A stretch of DNA of 6,707 bases from an uncultured Candidatus Saccharibacteria bacterium (GTDB lineage: Bacteria > Patescibacteriota > Saccharimonadia > Saccharimonadales > Saccharimonadaceae): assembly GCA_934700415.1 (NCBI GenBank), contig CAKUXN010000032.1:1-6707 (forward strand). The letters are read 5' to 3'. Within the stretch, counting starts at the first letter, position 1; every line of letters starts with the position of its first letter. Positions 1 through 5,957 of this stretch are shown in pieces. Both the position numbers and the translations under genes were made by a program. The notes below the pieces were generated by a model that was not told the origin of the DNA, made no database searches, and saw only the letters and a program-made list of their open reading frames with translations.

Positions 1-1
1 A

Positions 2-1126
2 GTAGGCAACTCTCAGACGGGTGAACTTTCGATTTTTTCACATTACGTAAGGCTACTCACAAAATCACTCCGTCCTTTGCCCGAAAAATTCACCAACAAA
101 GAAGAACGTTACCGCAGGCGCTATGTAGATATGAATGTTAACCCTGAAGTGCGTGAACGATTAGTGAGAAGATCTAAATTCTGGCAAGCTACGCGTGATT
201 TCATGAATAAACATGGATTTATCGAAATCAATATTCCGGTTTTGGAGCATACAACTGGCGGTGCAGACGCGACTCCATTTACCACCCATATGAATGCGCT
301 CGATGAGGATTTTTATTTAAGAATTTCCCACGAGCTACCTTTAAAACGCCTGCTTGGCGGTGGATTTGAAAAGGTATATGATATTGGGCCAAGGTTTCGT
401 AATGAAGGCGTAGATGATGAGCATTTGCCCGAGCATATCGCATTTGAAGCTTACGCTGCTTATGAAAACTACGAAGACGGCATAAAATTTTACGAAGAAA
501 TGATGAAGTATGTCTGCCTTGAAACTTGGGGAACTTTAAAGTTTCACGTTAACGGTTTTGACATAGATTTGGACCAAGAATGGCCACGGGTAAATTACGC
601 TGATCTATTAAAAGGAAAATTTGGCGTAGATGTATTCAACCCAGACCGCGAGCAATTAATTAGAATTTTAAAAGAACATGGTGTTGAAACGAATTTTGAA
701 GTATCGGAAGCCCGCCTAATTGACCATGTCTGGAAACTGATTCGCAAAACTTCGGCTGGCCCATATTGGCTAGTAGAAGAACCGTTGTCGCTCTCGCCAC
801 TTGCCAAAAAGTCCGCTAAAAATCCTTTAGTAACCGAAAGATTCCATCCAATCATTGCTGGTACTGAAATGGGGAATGGCTTCTCAGAATTAAACGATCC
901 GTTAGACCAGCTAGAACGGTTTAAAGAGCAACAGGCTGCACGCGATGCTGGCGATGAAGAAGCTCAGATGCTCGATATGGATTTCGTAGAAATGCTTGAA
1001 TACGGTATGCCACCAGCCTGTGGTTGGGGCAATTCTGAGCGTAATTTTTGGCTACTTGAGGGTGTACCTGGTAGGGAAGCAGTACCGTTTCCGACCATGA
1101 AACGCCAAGAATCTATCCAAAATTAG
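2..1126 (+). CDS. lysS: Lysyl-tRNA synthetase, class II (5'-partial)
   Basis: Charges tRNA-Lys with lysine in the cytoplasm, using ATP. The frame is open from base 2 and reads family sequence (GELSIFS, then LLTKSLRPLPEKF) well before the first internal start-like codon at 77, so this is the inside of a gene whose start lies outside the window. 374 residues are present. Family members are about 490-500, so most of the N-terminal anticodon-binding OB domain is missing. The class II catalytic core is visible: motif 1 region around FMNKHGFIEINIPVL, motif 2 with RFRNEG (codons near 392-409) followed by HLPEH, then GNGFSELNDP and the C-terminal GMPPACGWGNSER (1004-1042). The last element is motif 3, with its arginine codon at 1040-1042, but it is one residue shorter than the usual bacterial GLGIGIDR form and lacks its third glycine. 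The gene ends in TAG. Family is certain; the lineage implied by the short motif 3 is inference. Confidence 0.96.
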   Translation, partial: VGNSQTGELSIFSHYVRLLTKSLRPLPEKFTNKEERYRRRYVDMNVNPEVRERLVRRSKFWQATRDFMNKHGFIEINIPVLEHTTGGADATPFTTHMNALDEDFYLRISHELPLKRLLGGGFEKVYDIGPRFRNEGVDDEHLPEHIAFEAYAAYENYEDGIKFYEEMMKYVCLETWGTLKFHVNGFDIDLDQEWPRVNYADLLKGKFGVDVFNPDREQLIRILKEHGVETNFEVSEARLIDHVWKLIRKTSAGPYWLVEEPLSLSPLAKKSAKNPLVTERFHPIIAGTEMGNGFSELNDPLDQLERFKEQQAARDAGDEEAQMLDMDFVEMLEYGMPPACGWGNSERNFWLLEGVPGREAVPFPTMKRQESIQN

Positions 1127-1134
1127 GTATTAAC

Positions 1135-1163
1135 TTGATTTTTATAGCATAATATGGTATAAT
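1135..1163 (+). promoter_or_regulatory. Strong promoter, antisense to the DUF167 gene
   Basis: TTGATT (1135-1140), a 17-bp spacer, TG at 1155-1156, and a perfect TATAAT at 1158-1163 form an extended -10 promoter. The predicted transcript starts near 1170, just inside the 3' end of the minus-strand DUF167 gene, and would run antisense through all of it towards uvrB. No start codon or ribosome-binding site follows closely, so it is not an obvious mRNA promoter. It could give an antisense RNA or a second, long-leader uvrB message. Seen in sequence only; activity is inferred. Confidence 0.55.
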
Positions 1164-1175
1164 TAAAGTACAGAC

Positions 1176-1394
1176 TTAAAATTCTACCCTTTTAAAATGT
1201 GATTTTGCTCCACTTGTAATCTTGATTGTAGTTTTTGGGACTTTGAAATATTTTGATAAAGCCTTGACTAGGGCAGTATTTGCCTCTCCATCATGTGGTT
1301 TAGCACGAAGATAGACTATGATTTCGTTTGGCTTTGATTCTATAATTTTCTCTTGCGACGAACCAGTCTTGACTGTGATTGTATATTTAGCCAT
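1176..1394 (-). CDS. DUF167 / YggU (UPF0235) family small protein
   Basis: A complete 72-residue protein of unknown function; members are small, soluble alpha/beta proteins found across bacteria, archaea and eukaryotes. The family signature is clear: a beta-strand start ([10 protein letters not shown]), then KPHDGEAN at residues 32-39, a helix ([10 protein letters not shown]), VPKTTIKI, and the closing [10 protein letters not shown] motif at 61-70. Length fits the family, which is commonly 70-100 residues. The ATG at 1394-1392 is preceded by AAAGG only one base away, too close for a normal ribosome-binding site. An extended -10 element instead sits 6 bases upstream, suggesting a leaderless message. 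It is divergent from uvrB and ends in TAA about 50 bases from the convergent lysS stop. The biochemical role is not known and none is proposed here. Confidence 0.88.
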   Translation of the reverse strand: MAKYTITVKTGSSQEKIIESKPNEIIVYLRAKPHDGEANTALVKALSKYFKVPKTTIKITSGAKSHFKRVEF

Positions 1395-1400
1395 GCCTTT

Positions 1401-1409
1401 ATTTTAACA
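1401..1409 (-). promoter_or_regulatory. Extended -10 promoter of the DUF167 gene (leaderless)
   Basis: On the minus strand TGTTAAAAT reads as TG, one base, then TAAAAT (5 of 6 to TATAAT). Six bases separate it from the ATG, so initiation at the usual distance would fall on the A of the start codon. No convincing -35 box is seen. The site faces the uvrB promoter across about 15 bp. Confidence 0.5.
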
Positions 1410-1418
1410 TTTTTCTCG

Positions 1419-1427
1419 TGTTATAAT
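1419..1427 (+). promoter_or_regulatory. Extended -10 promoter of uvrB (leaderless)
   Basis: TGTTATAAT is a perfect extended -10: TG at 1419-1420, one base, TATAAT at 1422-1427. Six bases lie between it and the uvrB ATG at 1434, so the predicted transcription start coincides with the start codon and leaves no room for a ribosome-binding site. A -35 box at the standard spacing (about 1399-1404) is poor and would overlap the -10 of the divergent DUF167 promoter. No LexA-like SOS operator was recognised in the short gap. Confidence 0.6.
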
Positions 1428-1433
1428 TTAATT

Positions 1434-3401
1434 ATGCCAAAATTTAAATTAGCGTCAAAGTACCAACCAATGGGTGACCAACCGCAAGCTATAAAACAAC
1501 TGACGGATGGAATTTTGGCGGGAACAAAAGAACAGACCCTGCTCGGCGTGACTGGCTCTGGTAAAACTTTTACGATGGCAAATATTATCCAGAATGTACA
1601 AAAGCCAACTTTGATTTTGGCACACAATAAGACTTTGGCGGCACAATTATATTCGGAATTTAGGGAATTCTTTCCAGATAACGAAGTGCACTATTTTGTA
1701 TCTTATTTCGATTACTATCAACCTGAGGCTTATATTGCTTCGACTGATACGTATATAGAAAAAGATTCTGCTATTAATGACGAAATTGATCGCTTAAGGC
1801 ACGGCACAACAGAAGCCTTGCTTACTAGAAATGACGTTATCGTGGTGGCTTCGGTTTCCTGTATTTATGGCATCGGCTCTCCGGCAAATTACTTAGAAAT
1901 GTCTTTTGAATTTTCCAAAAATGATGGCTTATCGCAATTAGACTTTATCCGAAAACTAGTTTCAGTTCAATATCATCGCAATGACTTAGCTTTTGAACGT
2001 GGCAACTTCCGAGTAATGGGCGACACTGTTGACCTTTTTCCAGCTAACGGAGAATACGCATATCGATTTGAATTTGGTTTTGATACACTAGAAGAGATAA
2101 AAATCGTTGATCCTTTAACTTTTGACGTACGTGAAAAGCCCGAAAAGGTCCATATTTTCCCAAATACGCACTACGCCACTCCAGTAGAACAGCTCGAACG
2201 TGCGCTCATAACTATTCGGGCTGAATTTGACGAACGATTAGCCTATTTTCGTGAACATGAGAAATATTTGGAAGCTGAAAGGTTGTCGCAACGTACTAAA
2301 TATGACTTAGAGATGCTCGCTAGTACTGGTTTCGTAAAGGGGATAGAGAATTATTCGAGGCATCTTGATGGTCGTAAATCAGGGGAGCCACCTTCCACTT
2401 TACTAGATTTCTTCCCGGACGATTTTCTATTGATCGTAGATGAATCGCATATGACTTTACCACAAGTGCGTGGAATGTATAATGGCGACCACGCCAGAAA
2501 GCTAAATCTAGTGGATTATGGATTTAGGTTGCCATCGGCACTGGATAACCGACCTTTAACTTACGGCGAATTTCAGGCTCATATTAACCAGGCGATTTAT
2601 GTGTCGGCTACGCCCGGTGAATACGAATTAGAACATTCTCCGAAGCCAGCCGAACAGGTAATTCGTCCGACAGGCTTGCTTGACCCAGAGATTGAAGTCC
2701 GAGGTTCGGAAGGGCAAATTGATGATTTGATGGAAGAAATCGACAAGCGAATCGCCAAAGGTCAACGTACCTTAATTACTACTTTAACTAAACGCATGGC
2801 TGAAGATTTAACTGATCATCTAAAAGAACGTGGTGTAAAGACCGCCTATATACATTCCGATATTGGCACACTAGAACGTGGCGATATCTTACGTGATTTA
2901 CGTGAGGGTGTATATGACGTGCTGGTCGGAATTAATTTGCTGCGCGAGGGGTTGGATTTGCCAGAAGTGTCACTTGTCGCAATACTAGATGCAGATAAGG
3001 AAGGTTTCTTAAGATCCGAGTCGGCCTTGATTCAAACTATTGGCCGTGCTGCGCGTCACGTGGAAGGTAAAGTAATTATGTACGCCGACTTCATCACCGA
3101 AAGTATGGAAAAGGCGATTTCAGAGACTAATCGTCGTCGTGAAATTCAGAAAGAATATAATTTCAAACATCACATCACGCCAACTTCCATTAAAAAGGAG
3201 ATTTCAGAAGGTTTGCGCGCGATTATCCCAGAAAAACAAATAGAAAATAAATTAGATATTAAACGTATACCAAAGGATGAGCTACCGAATTTGGTAAAAC
3301 AATTATCTTCTGAAATGCAACTCGCAGCCGCTAATCTTGAATTTGAACACGCCGCTCTGCTTAGGGATGAAATTGAAAAAATTAAAGAGTTTTTGAAATA
3401 A
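1434..3401 (+). CDS. uvrB: Excinuclease ABC subunit B (UvrB)
   Basis: Central damage-recognition helicase of nucleotide excision repair. UvrA loads it on DNA, it verifies the lesion, and it recruits UvrC for incision. The 655-residue protein is complete and of normal family length. Walker A GVTGSGKT is at 38-45, the DNA-inserting beta-hairpin [13 protein letters not shown] at 89-101, GIENYSRHL at 303-311, the DESH motif II at 336-339, [10 protein letters not shown] at 389-398, [14 protein letters not shown] at 499-512, and motif [10 protein letters not shown] at 534-541. A C-terminal UVR domain (about 616-651), which contacts UvrC, closes the protein. The start is placed at the ATG at 1434 ([17 protein letters not shown]), where family similarity begins. 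The frame stays open 27 codons further up, but that stretch overlaps the divergent DUF167 gene and resembles nothing. uvrA and uvrC are not in the window. Confidence 0.97.
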   Translation: MPKFKLASKYQPMGDQPQAIKQLTDGILAGTKEQTLLGVTGSGKTFTMANIIQNVQKPTLILAHNKTLAAQLYSEFREFFPDNEVHYFVSYFDYYQPEAYIASTDTYIEKDSAINDEIDRLRHGTTEALLTRNDVIVVASVSCIYGIGSPANYLEMSFEFSKNDGLSQLDFIRKLVSVQYHRNDLAFERGNFRVMGDTVDLFPANGEYAYRFEFGFDTLEEIKIVDPLTFDVREKPEKVHIFPNTHYATPVEQLERALITIRAEFDERLAYFREHEKYLEAERLSQRTKYDLEMLASTGFVKGIENYSRHLDGRKSGEPPSTLLDFFPDDFLLIVDESHMTLPQVRGMYNGDHARKLNLVDYGFRLPSALDNRPLTYGEFQAHINQAIYVSATPGEYELEHSPKPAEQVIRPTGLLDPEIEVRGSEGQIDDLMEEIDKRIAKGQRTLITTLTKRMAEDLTDHLKERGVKTAYIHSDIGTLERGDILRDLREGVYDVLVGINLLREGLDLPEVSLVAILDADKEGFLRSESALIQTIGRAARHVEGKVIMYADFITESMEKAISETNRRREIQKEYNFKHHITPTSIKKEISEGLRAIIPEKQIENKLDIKRIPKDELPNLVKQLSSEMQLAAANLEFEHAALLRDEIEKIKEFLK

Positions 3402-3440
3402 CCATAAAAATCCGTAAACAAATGCCCTGACAATGTAATG

Positions 3441-3779
3441 TTATTTGGAAATGCTCGCATGATAATTGCTATAAGAGTGGATATAATTATTAAAAATATC
3501 CTGAGATGGTCTAGTGGCCCAGCAGTAGTATAAAGTGTTATCAGCTCCAGTCCCCCAGAATGTATCTCTTTCCACAACAGCTAACCCAGTAAATACCCCC
3601 CCCCATAACCTTGAGCGAAACTTCGATTGGTAATTGTGCTATTGTTAATATTATTTCCTATAATGGCTTCATTTTCTAATTTTAAGTTTTCCGCCATCCA
3701 ACTGTCGTCTTTTCCTTTTGGCATCTATGGAAACAATCTGAAACGTCCTAGCTTTATTCAAATGATTAAATATGACTCT
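3441..3779 (-). pseudogene. Decayed FISUMP-like gene fragment
   Basis: The 445-base stretch between uvrB and the phosphoketolase has no intact gene, but the minus strand carries pieces of one across three frames. The first frame reads FNHLNKARTFQIVSIDAK. A shift near AAAAGGAAAAG leads into KDDSWMAENLKLENEAI (from about 3724), where SWMAENL resembles the WMAENL/WMTQNL signature of FISUMP domains (Fibrobacter major paralogous domain), which occur in surface proteins. That frame stops just after a run of nine G (3604-3596). Changing the run by a multiple giving the third frame yields VFTGLAVVERDTFWGTGADN and YYCWATRPSQDIF up to a TAA at 3443-3441. There is no start, signal peptide or promoter upstream. 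The coding-like character in successive frames supports a real but broken gene; the family name is tentative because only short motifs support it. Confidence 0.45.
3596..3604 (-). repeat. Nine-base G/C homopolymer tract
   Basis: Nine consecutive C on the plus strand (G9 on the strand of the FISUMP-like remnant), striking in AT-rich DNA. The tract sits exactly where the remnant's reading frame breaks: with two bases fewer or one more, the downstream frame opens for about 50 codons. Such runs are typical slippage sites, and also typical sequencing or assembly error sites. Confidence 0.85.
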
Positions 3780-3810
3780 TTCATTATACATAAATAAAAA
3801 AAATGCAACA

Positions 3811-3839
3811 TTGTTTTTTGAAAATTTTTATGACATAAT
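3811..3839 (+). promoter_or_regulatory. Promoter of the split phosphoketolase operon (leaderless)
   Basis: TTGTTT (3811-3816), a 17-bp spacer, TG at 3831-3832, and CATAAT at 3834-3839 (5 of 6 to TATAAT). Seven bases separate the -10 from the ATG at 3847, so the message would begin at or next to the start codon. The upstream bases are A/T-rich without a ribosome-binding site, which agrees with a leaderless start. Confidence 0.5.
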
Positions 3840-3846
3840 GATATAT

Positions 3847-4785
3847 ATGAGTGGGCAAGTAGATTATGCGGCCATAGATAGAATAAATAAGCGAATTCGT
3901 GCTTGCGATTATTTATCGGTTGCACAATTATATTTGAAAGATAACTTTTTGTTAGAAACTCCACTTTCTTTCGATGATATAAAGCCGAGACTTCTTGGCC
4001 ATTGGGGGACTTGCCATGGCATTAATGTGGCGTATGCGAATCTTAAGTATTTTTTTAAAGGAGATTCGAATTTTGCTTTTGTACTCGGTCCTGGACATGG
4101 TTTTCCAGCTTTACAAGCTAACTTATATCTCGACGGTGAATTATTGAAATACGACAAAAAAACTACGCATGACTATGCTGGGCTTAAATACGTTTGTCGT
4201 AATTTTTCTTGGCCGGATGGATTTCCGTCACATGCTAGCCCTATGACTCCTACAATTATTACCGAAGGCGGGGAATTAGGCTATGCACTCGCTAATGCAT
4301 ATGGAGTAGCACTTGGGCATCCAGAAAAAACTTTGGCCGTTTTAATTGGTGATGGAGAGCTTGAAACTGCAACAGCAATTGATTCACTGAATTTACATAA
4401 CATAATGAATGGTAATAATAACGGAAAAGTTCTTCCAGTGTTACATTTAAATGGTTATAAAATTTCTGCGCCCTCTATTTATGCACGTAAATCCGAAAGA
4501 GAATTGAATGAACTAATTCGTGGCTTTGGCTTTACTCCTATTTGGATTCACGGTAGTAATCCAGCTGATTTCCAAAATGCTTTAGCGGAAGATGTCGATT
4601 CGCCATTTTATATTTTAAGAACCCAGAAGGGTGAAACTGGACCAAATCTCCATCATGATGCTCATCAGATCCCACTAAAAAATCCTGCGACAGATGAAAA
4701 TGAATTGAAAAAGCTTGAAACTTGGCTAAGATCATATGATTTTGATAAATTATTTAGCCATGAGAAAGGTTTTTACTATGATTGA
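3847..4785 (+). CDS. xfp: Phosphoketolase N-terminal half (XFP_N, PP domain)
   Basis: First half of a thiamine-diphosphate phosphoketolase, which splits xylulose-5-phosphate (and in many members fructose-6-phosphate) with phosphate into acetyl-phosphate plus glyceraldehyde-3-phosphate or erythrose-4-phosphate. The 312 residues carry the whole XFP_N signature in order: RACDYLSVAQLYL near 18-30, GHWGT 51-55, GPGHG 81-85, FPSH 126-129, EGGELGY 140-146, the diphosphate/Mg-binding GDGELET 168-174, and LHLNGYKI 199-206. ILRTQKGETGP and HQIPL follow. The chain ends after LRSYDFDKLF, the point where normal enzymes (about 800 residues) pass through a linker into the second domain. About 30 residues usually present before the ILRTPKG element are missing, and the usual W in KGWT is E263. 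The start at 3847 is chosen because family similarity begins just after it and a promoter lies 7 bases upstream; ATGs at 3838 and 3772 overlap or precede that promoter. It overlaps the next gene by 8 bases. Activity alone is unlikely, since the partner supplies the other half of the active site. Confidence 0.92.
   Translation: MSGQVDYAAIDRINKRIRACDYLSVAQLYLKDNFLLETPLSFDDIKPRLLGHWGTCHGINVAYANLKYFFKGDSNFAFVLGPGHGFPALQANLYLDGELLKYDKKTTHDYAGLKYVCRNFSWPDGFPSHASPMTPTIITEGGELGYALANAYGVALGHPEKTLAVLIGDGELETATAIDSLNLHNIMNGNNNGKVLPVLHLNGYKISAPSIYARKSERELNELIRGFGFTPIWIHGSNPADFQNALAEDVDSPFYILRTQKGETGPNLHHDAHQIPLKNPATDENELKKLETWLRSYDFDKLFSHEKGFYYD
4764..4770 (+). promoter_or_regulatory. Ribosome-binding site of the phosphoketolase C-terminal half
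   Basis: GAAAGGT lies inside the end of the first half-gene, with an 8-base gap from its GG to the ATG at 4778. It is the clearest Shine-Dalgarno-like site in the window. It decides the start at 4778 over upstream ATGs at 4760 and 4736, and suggests separate, coupled translation of the second half. Confidence 0.55.
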
Positions 4786-5950
4786 TTGTGTCATAAATCC
4801 AGGGAAACAATATTTCTCACCTGCGGAAAAAATTGGTGAACTTTTAGCGGAGACCTTAAATAATAATCCGTATTTTTATTTCTTTTCACCAGATGAAACT
4901 ACATCGAATAGATTCTCCGCAGTGGTTGATGTTGAGAAACGAGCTTGGGGTGATTTGCCAGAAAAAACTTGGGATTTGCCAGAAGATCCAAATGGTAGGA
5001 TTATTGAAATGCTTTCTGAAAATGTTTTATTTTCAGTCATGACTGGCCACCTGATGAATGGCGAGCAGGCTATGATGGGAAGCTATGAGGCCTTTTTCCC
5101 AATTATTACTGCGCAGTTATTGCAACAAATAAAGTTTATTAAACAGGCTAAGTCTGTTAAATGGCGCGAGCCGATGCCGGCAATAAATTTACTTTCAACT
5201 TCTACTTGTTGGAGGCAAGATCATAATGGTTTCACTCATCAATCCCCGGCACTTATTTCGACCTTACTTAGCTTACCTTCAGATTTAGCAAACTGTATTT
5301 TCCCAGTTGATGATGTAGCAGCAGAAGAAGCTTTTCATTTCATGCTTGCTTCTCGTAATGTTGTAAATATTACAACATTTAATAAAAATCCTTTGCCACG
5401 CTATGTAGATTCTCATCATGCGAAATTTATGTTTGAAAATGGCGGGGCATCTGTTTATCAATTTATTTCCGATGAAAACCCCGACATAATTCTGACTGCT
5501 GCTGGTGATATACCAACGCACGAAACAATTGAAGCAATTAAGATTATCCGCGAAAAATTGCCAACTGTAAAAATGCGTTTTGTTGGTATTAATTCTTTGT
5601 GCTATCGCGGCATTGGCACGACAGATAATAAACTTTCCCAGACTAAATTTAACGAACTATTCGGAAAGCATCTCCCAGTTATTGCAAACTTCCATGGTTA
5701 TCCAGAAACTTTGGAAAACATCTTAGAGAATTACACTGAAAGACGAAGGCTCCGTGTGCACGGTTTCAATGAGGAAGGTTCTACTACTACACCATTTGAA
5801 ATGTTGCGTCGCAATGCCGCTTCACGTTACGACATAGCTATCGACATAGCAGAACTCTTAAAACAAAAGACTCTAGCTAATGAATTTCGTAATTTGCTCG
5901 CCGCCAATCATCAACATGCTGTGCAGTTCGGCGAAGATTTGATAAAATAA
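4778..5950 (+). CDS. xfp: Phosphoketolase C-terminal half (Pyr and C domains)
   Basis: Second half of the phosphoketolase, 390 residues, covering the pyrimidine-binding domain and the C-terminal domain. It begins in the interdomain linker (NPGKQYFSP) and shows SPDETTSNR at 37-45, whose E40 corresponds to the cofactor-activating glutamate. It then has DPNGRIIEMLSE, SYEAF 102-106, the diagnostic WRQDHNGFTHQ at 145-155 (H149, N150 and H154 are active-site positions in the family), and NKNPLPR with K203 at the position of the phosphate-binding lysine. AAGDIPT, NFHGYP 304-309 and EEGSTTTPF 332-340 complete the C-terminal domain. All key motifs are intact, so it looks functional. The start ATG overlaps the TGA of the first half (ATGATTGA), in a different frame. 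Together the halves give 702 residues, shorter than the usual single chain. They are expected to assemble into one enzyme in the cytoplasm. A single-base error in the T5 run at 4770-4774 is the main alternative to a true split. Confidence 0.92.
   Translation: MIDCVINPGKQYFSPAEKIGELLAETLNNNPYFYFFSPDETTSNRFSAVVDVEKRAWGDLPEKTWDLPEDPNGRIIEMLSENVLFSVMTGHLMNGEQAMMGSYEAFFPIITAQLLQQIKFIKQAKSVKWREPMPAINLLSTSTCWRQDHNGFTHQSPALISTLLSLPSDLANCIFPVDDVAAEEAFHFMLASRNVVNITTFNKNPLPRYVDSHHAKFMFENGGASVYQFISDENPDIILTAAGDIPTHETIEAIKIIREKLPTVKMRFVGINSLCYRGIGTTDNKLSQTKFNELFGKHLPVIANFHGYPETLENILENYTERRRLRVHGFNEEGSTTTPFEMLRRNAASRYDIAIDIAELLKQKTLANEFRNLLAANHQHAVQFGEDLIK
5940..5948 (+). promoter_or_regulatory. Possible internal promoter before the PIN-TRAM gene
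   Basis: TGATAAAAT (TG, one base, TAAAAT) overlaps the last codons of the phosphoketolase C half, 9 bases before the ATG at 5958. It would give a leader of only about 3 bases. No ribosome-binding site precedes that ATG. The match is weaker than at the other genes and lies in coding sequence, so chance is quite possible. Confidence 0.25.
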
Positions 5951-5957
5951 CCTTATT

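Noticed and set aside
77..79. TTG as the start of the lysS reading frame
   Set aside because: The frame is open to base 2 and the preceding 25 codons match LysRS, so the codon is internal and the gene is truncated by the window edge.
595..855. Minus-strand open frame inside lysS
   Set aside because: It lies wholly antisense to conserved LysRS codons, with no recognisable family.
1127..1175. Intrinsic terminator after lysS
   Set aside because: No GC-rich hairpin followed by a T run was found; the gap instead holds promoter-like sequence.
1353..1433. A 27-residue N-terminal extension of UvrB
   Set aside because: It overlaps the divergent DUF167 gene, has no family similarity, and the promoter at 1419-1427 would lie inside it.
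3402..3440. Terminator or small RNA after uvrB
   Set aside because: No convincing inverted repeat with a T tract; nothing supportable was seen.
3170..3577. Minus-strand 135-codon open frame over the uvrB 3' end
   Set aside because: Over half lies antisense to the conserved UVR domain. The rest runs through the FISUMP-like remnant in a frame that looks less protein-like than the alternative.
3758..3964. Minus-strand open frame across the phosphoketolase start
   Set aside because: It overlaps the promoter and N-terminus of a clear gene and its composition fits AT-rich noise.
3847..5950. Split transketolase or pyruvate dehydrogenase E1 pair
   Set aside because: GHWGT, GPGHG, HLNGYKI, PDETTSNR and WRQDHNGF are phosphoketolase signatures, not those of transketolase or E1 subunits.
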